Below are positions 61,387 to 64,000 of a stretch of 64,000 nt of DNA, in pieces (positions within the stretch are counted from its first letter, which is position 1; each line of letters starts with the position of its first letter). The stretch comes from Rhizobium mongolense USDA 1844 (GTDB taxonomy: Bacteria; Pseudomonadota; Alphaproteobacteria; Rhizobiales; Rhizobiaceae). A program made the position numbers and the translations under genes. The stretch covers positions 1 through 64,000 of the forward strand of contig NZ_ATTQ01000020.1 in the NCBI RefSeq assembly GCF_000419765.1, given 5' to 3'. The notes beneath the pieces were generated by a model that searched no databases, had not been told where the DNA came from, and was given only the letters and a program-made list of their open reading frames with translations.

Positions 61387-62481
61387 ATGAAAATTTCGGT
61401 CACAGAGTGCGACGGCATTGGCCCGGAAATCACTGCTGCAACGTTGGAAGTGCTGAAGGCAACCGATAAGGCCTTTGGTCTCGGGTTGGAGTACGAATTC
61501 GAAGACACCGGGTTCACCAGCCTGGAGAAGTACGGCACGACGCTTCGCGACGAAGTTCTGGATCGCGCTCGCAAGGCGGATGGCATCATCCTTGGGCCGC
61601 AGTCTCATATGGATTACCCCGCTCGCGATAAGGGCGGCGTCAACGTCTCCGCTGGATATCGCGTCAAGCTCGACCTTTATGCCAACGTACGCCCGGCTCG
61701 TTCGCGTTCGTTCCTGAACAACGCGAAAAAGATGGACCTCGTGATTATGCGCGAGGCCACTGAAGGCTTCTATCCGGACCGCAACATGGTCGCTGGTACT
61801 GGCGAATTCATGCCGACCGAAGATGTCGCTCTCTCGGTCCGCAAGATCACCGCAAAAGCTTGTGAGCGTATCGCGCGGCAGGCATTCGTACTCGCAATGA
61901 AGCGCGACAAGCGCGTCACCGCTGTACACAAGGCAAACAATTTCATTCTGACCGACGGCCTCTTCATGAAGCAGGTTCGCAAGGTTGCTGAAGAGTTTCC
62001 GGAAGTGAAACTCGATGACTTCATCATCGACGCGATGGCCGCTCACCTGGTTCGTGACCCGTCACGCTTTGACGTTATCGTCACGACGAACTTCTACGCC
62101 GACATTCTCAGCGATCTGGCTTCCGAGCTTTCCGGCAGCCTTGGTCTTGCTGGTTCCATCAACGCGAACGCGGAACTGGGCCTCGTATGCGCCCAGGCCC
62201 AGCACGGGTCTGCTCCGGACATCCAGGGCAAGAACATCGCCAACCCGACGTCGTTGATCCTTTCGGTTGCCATGATGCTCAGCTGGCTGGGTGAGCAGCG
62301 AAAGCTTCCGAACTATGAAGCGGCTGGTGCTGAAATCGAACGAGCTGTCGACGAGGTTCTCGCGAACCCGGCCACCCGCACGCGCGACCTTGGCGGCGAC
62401 GTCAACACAGATGCTTTTGGCTCGCTCGTAGCTCAGGCGATTACCAATGGCGGCTCGGCCAGGAAGGTAGCGAACGCCTAA
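61387..62481 (+). CDS. Isocitrate/isopropylmalate/tartrate dehydrogenase family enzyme
   Basis: A 364-residue beta-decarboxylating dehydrogenase. Motifs: ECDGIGPEITAATLEVL at the N-terminus, LYANVRPARS (substrate Arg), MREATEGFYPDRN, AVHKANNFILTDGLF (catalytic Lys), ...DVIVTTNFYADILSDLASELSGSLGLAGSINAN (metal Asp), and AQAQHGSAPDIQGKNIANPTSLILS. It oxidises a (2R,3S)-type 2-hydroxy acid to a keto acid with loss of CO2; leucine-biosynthetic leuB would not be in this context. Candidate substrates are tartrate, malate-like or isocitrate-like acids. Start at 61387 follows AGGGAGA. Confidence 0.88.
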   Translation: MKISVTECDGIGPEITAATLEVLKATDKAFGLGLEYEFEDTGFTSLEKYGTTLRDEVLDRARKADGIILGPQSHMDYPARDKGGVNVSAGYRVKLDLYANVRPARSRSFLNNAKKMDLVIMREATEGFYPDRNMVAGTGEFMPTEDVALSVRKITAKACERIARQAFVLAMKRDKRVTAVHKANNFILTDGLFMKQVRKVAEEFPEVKLDDFIIDAMAAHLVRDPSRFDVIVTTNFYADILSDLASELSGSLGLAGSINANAELGLVCAQAQHGSAPDIQGKNIANPTSLILSVAMMLSWLGEQRKLPNYEAAGAEIERAVDEVLANPATRTRDLGGDVNTDAFGSLVAQAITNGGSARKVANA

Positions 62482-62597
62482 CAGGCAGTTGGTTTTCCGG
62501 CTCTTCGGGGCCGATTGAAGTTTCGCGAGGGCGCAAGGGTGCGTCCTCGGGATTGCCGCCCGGAGGAGAATTCTCGGGCATTTTGGGAGAAGAGACA

Positions 62598-63698
62598 ATG
62601 AAATATTCCATGTCCCCTAAGGGGGTTGCGGTCACTGCTGCGTTCGTTTCACTTCTGACTTCTGTAGCTTTCGCTCAGGAGGTTCCTGCTGGTTATCCGG
62701 CCGACTATGCGTCGATCCTGGAAGCAGCCAAGAAGGAGGGAACGGTGTCGATCTACACATCGACCGATGCGGCCAACTCGCAGAAGCTGCAGGACGCGTT
62801 CACCAAGAAGTTCGGCATCAAGATCGCCTACAACGACCAGGGCACAAACGGTGCCTATAACCAGGTGATCTCGGAAGCTGCCGCCGGTCAGACGACGGCC
62901 GACGTCGTTTGGAGTTCCGCGATGGACCTTCAGATGACGCTGATCCAGGACGGCTACGGCGCTGAATACAAGTCGCCTGAAGCGGCAAATTTGCCGGCGT
63001 GGGCGAACTACAAAGACACTCTCTACGGCACGACCGTCGAGCCGATTGGTGTCATTTACAACACGAAGGCGTTGAACAAGGACAAGCTCCCCAAGACGTA
63101 CGCTGACATGATCACCTTCCTCAAGGCCGACAAGAGCGAGCTTCAGGGGAAGGTCGCCACCTTCGATCCGGAAAAGAGCGGCTCTGGCTTCCTTCATCAC
63201 TCTAATGACGCTCGCGAGCGCAAGGACTTCTGGGACCTCGCCAAGGCAATGGGCGACGACGGCGCGAAGATTTACTCAAGCTCCGGCGGTATGAAGGAGA
63301 CGGTTGTTTCGGGCGAGAACGTCATCGCCATCAACATCATCGGCTCGTACGCCCTGCAGTGGGTGAAGGAAAGCCCGAACCTGGGCGTTCATTTCGCCAC
63401 CGATTATACCCCGGCGTTCTCGCGTCTCGCGCTCATCACGAAGGATGCGCCGCATCCGAACGCTGCCAAGGTCTTCGTTGACTATATGCTTTCCCAGGAA
63501 GGCCAGTCATTGCTTGCCGAAGGTGGGTTGCCGTCTGTTCGTAAGGACGTCACGGCCGGTCTCAACATCGAGACCCTAAATACACTCGTTGGCGGCGGCC
63601 TCAAGCCGATTGCTGTCGATGAAGGCGTACTAGAGTACATGGACCAGATGAAGCGTGTTCAGTTCCTGAACGACTGGAAAGCTGCGCTCGGCCGCTAA
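62598..63698 (+). CDS. ABC transporter substrate-binding protein (iron/organic acid type)
   Basis: A 366-residue periplasmic binding protein with signal peptide (VTAAFVSLLTSVAFA, cleaved before QE). Body: GTVSIYTSTDAANSQKLQDAFTKKFGIKI, NQVISEAAAGQTTADVVWSSAMD, EPIGVIYNTKALNKDKLPKTYADM and LTISQEG-like MLSQEGQSLLAEGGLPSVRKDV. This is the Fbp/AfuA-like family 1 group, which includes iron, phosphonate and organic-acid binders; no ligand can be assigned. ATG 62598 follows GGGAGAAGAG. It is followed by a permease gene. Confidence 0.88.
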   Translation: MKYSMSPKGVAVTAAFVSLLTSVAFAQEVPAGYPADYASILEAAKKEGTVSIYTSTDAANSQKLQDAFTKKFGIKIAYNDQGTNGAYNQVISEAAAGQTTADVVWSSAMDLQMTLIQDGYGAEYKSPEAANLPAWANYKDTLYGTTVEPIGVIYNTKALNKDKLPKTYADMITFLKADKSELQGKVATFDPEKSGSGFLHHSNDARERKDFWDLAKAMGDDGAKIYSSSGGMKETVVSGENVIAINIIGSYALQWVKESPNLGVHFATDYTPAFSRLALITKDAPHPNAAKVFVDYMLSQEGQSLLAEGGLPSVRKDVTAGLNIETLNTLVGGGLKPIAVDEGVLEYMDQMKRVQFLNDWKAALGR

Positions 63699-63706
63699 GG
63701 CCAACC

Positions 63707-63754
63707 GGCTGCGGCGCAAGACGCGCCGCAGCCTCTCAGATAAAATTGAGAGGC
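63707..63754 (+). promoter_or_regulatory. Two overlapping hairpins between binding protein and permease genes
   Basis: Hairpin 1 (63707-63733): perfect 10-bp stem GGCTGCGGCG/CGCCGCAGCC. Hairpin 2 (63731-63754): perfect 8-bp stem GCCTCTCA/TGAGAGGC. They share GCC at 63731-63733, so they compete at their bases. Hairpin 2 contains the GAGAGG of the permease ribosome-binding site. It probably limits permease translation relative to the abundant binding protein. Confidence 0.6.
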
Positions 63755-63758
63755 AATC

Positions 63759-64000
63759 ATGTCTACACATGCTCAGGCTCCGAGCGCGATTGCGTTATCC
63801 GCAAAGTCAGCGCCAGCCGCAAACACGTATCCGCCTAAAATGCCGTCAGTGGGGAACGCAAGCGCGTACCGCATTATCGTAATCACGTTGCTGGCAATTG
63901 CCGTTCTCGCTCCAGTGGGCCTGATCATCTATCAGAGCTTTCTAAGCGCGGCATTCTTCAGCCCACGCGCCCACGTTGGCCTTGACGCCTATCGGTATGT
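63759..64000 (+). CDS. ABC transporter permease (partial, cut by window end)
   Basis: The start of a permease: an 80-residue visible N-terminus with a polar leader (MSTHAQAPSAIALSAKS) and then a first transmembrane segment (AYRIIVITLLAIAVLAPVGLIIYQSFLSAAFF), a typical Fbp/ThiP-type or family 1 permease beginning. It follows the binding protein gene on the same strand and belongs to its operon. The rest lies outside the window. Confidence 0.82.
   Translation, partial: MSTHAQAPSAIALSAKSAPAANTYPPKMPSVGNASAYRIIVITLLAIAVLAPVGLIIYQSFLSAAFFSPRAHVGLDAYRY

Overview
The window is a piece of an alphaproteobacterial (Rhizobiaceae, Rhizobium/Agrobacterium/Sinorhizobium-like) genome. The evidence is the high-GC core genes, the 5-aminolevulinate synthase (hemA) gene beside dxr, the PrkA/YeaH/SpoVR operon, and a tRNA-Arg(CCU) gene interrupted by a group I intron, a feature known from Agrobacterium. 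All assignments come from reading the sequence; no database search was run.

Region 1 (1-20.4 kb) is ordinary core chromosome. It holds tamB (cut by the window edge) and tamA, a small glycine-zipper lipoprotein, a form II CO-dehydrogenase-like molybdenum hydroxylase operon (S-L-M), hemA, dxr, a few small secreted or BON/DUF992 proteins, and the stress operon prkA-yeaH-spoVR.

Region 2 (20.4-49 kb) is a mobile defence island. It begins at a truncated 3' half of a tRNA-Arg(CCU) gene, followed by a tightly overlapping three-gene operon with two tyrosine recombinases and a small partner, resembling the Tn554 or gamma-mobile-trio (GMT) layout. Behind it lie many small modules: a coiled-coil/winged-helix protein, a tandem-XRE protein, a metallophosphoesterase overlapping an FtsH-like AAA+/M41 protease, a PD-(D/E)XK-like protein, a ligD remnant, a ParA pair with a palindromic upstream region, a decayed CBASS locus (CapV fragment plus frameshifted CD-NTase), AbiH, an HNH nuclease, a HEPN protein, a complete ABC-three-component system, a Gabija system with an IS66 remnant upstream, and a reverse transcriptase-SLATT operon with a structured region upstream. 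The intron-containing tRNA-Arg(CCU) lies just after it. The far end of the island is not visible, and no second copy of the tRNA-Arg att core was seen.

Region 3 (49.4-64 kb) is a metabolic cluster: lactonase, DctA, aconitase, trans-aconitate methyltransferase, a solute-binding-like protein without a signal peptide, a GntR regulator with an apparent second winged helix, class II aldolase, a chemoreceptor, an isopropylmalate/tartrate-dehydrogenase-like enzyme, and an ABC importer (binding protein plus partial permease). Six promoter regions in this cluster carry the same 26-bp imperfect palindrome with identical spacing. The cluster is therefore probably one regulon for sensing, importing and oxidising a di- or tricarboxylate-type substrate, and the GntR protein is the likely regulator.
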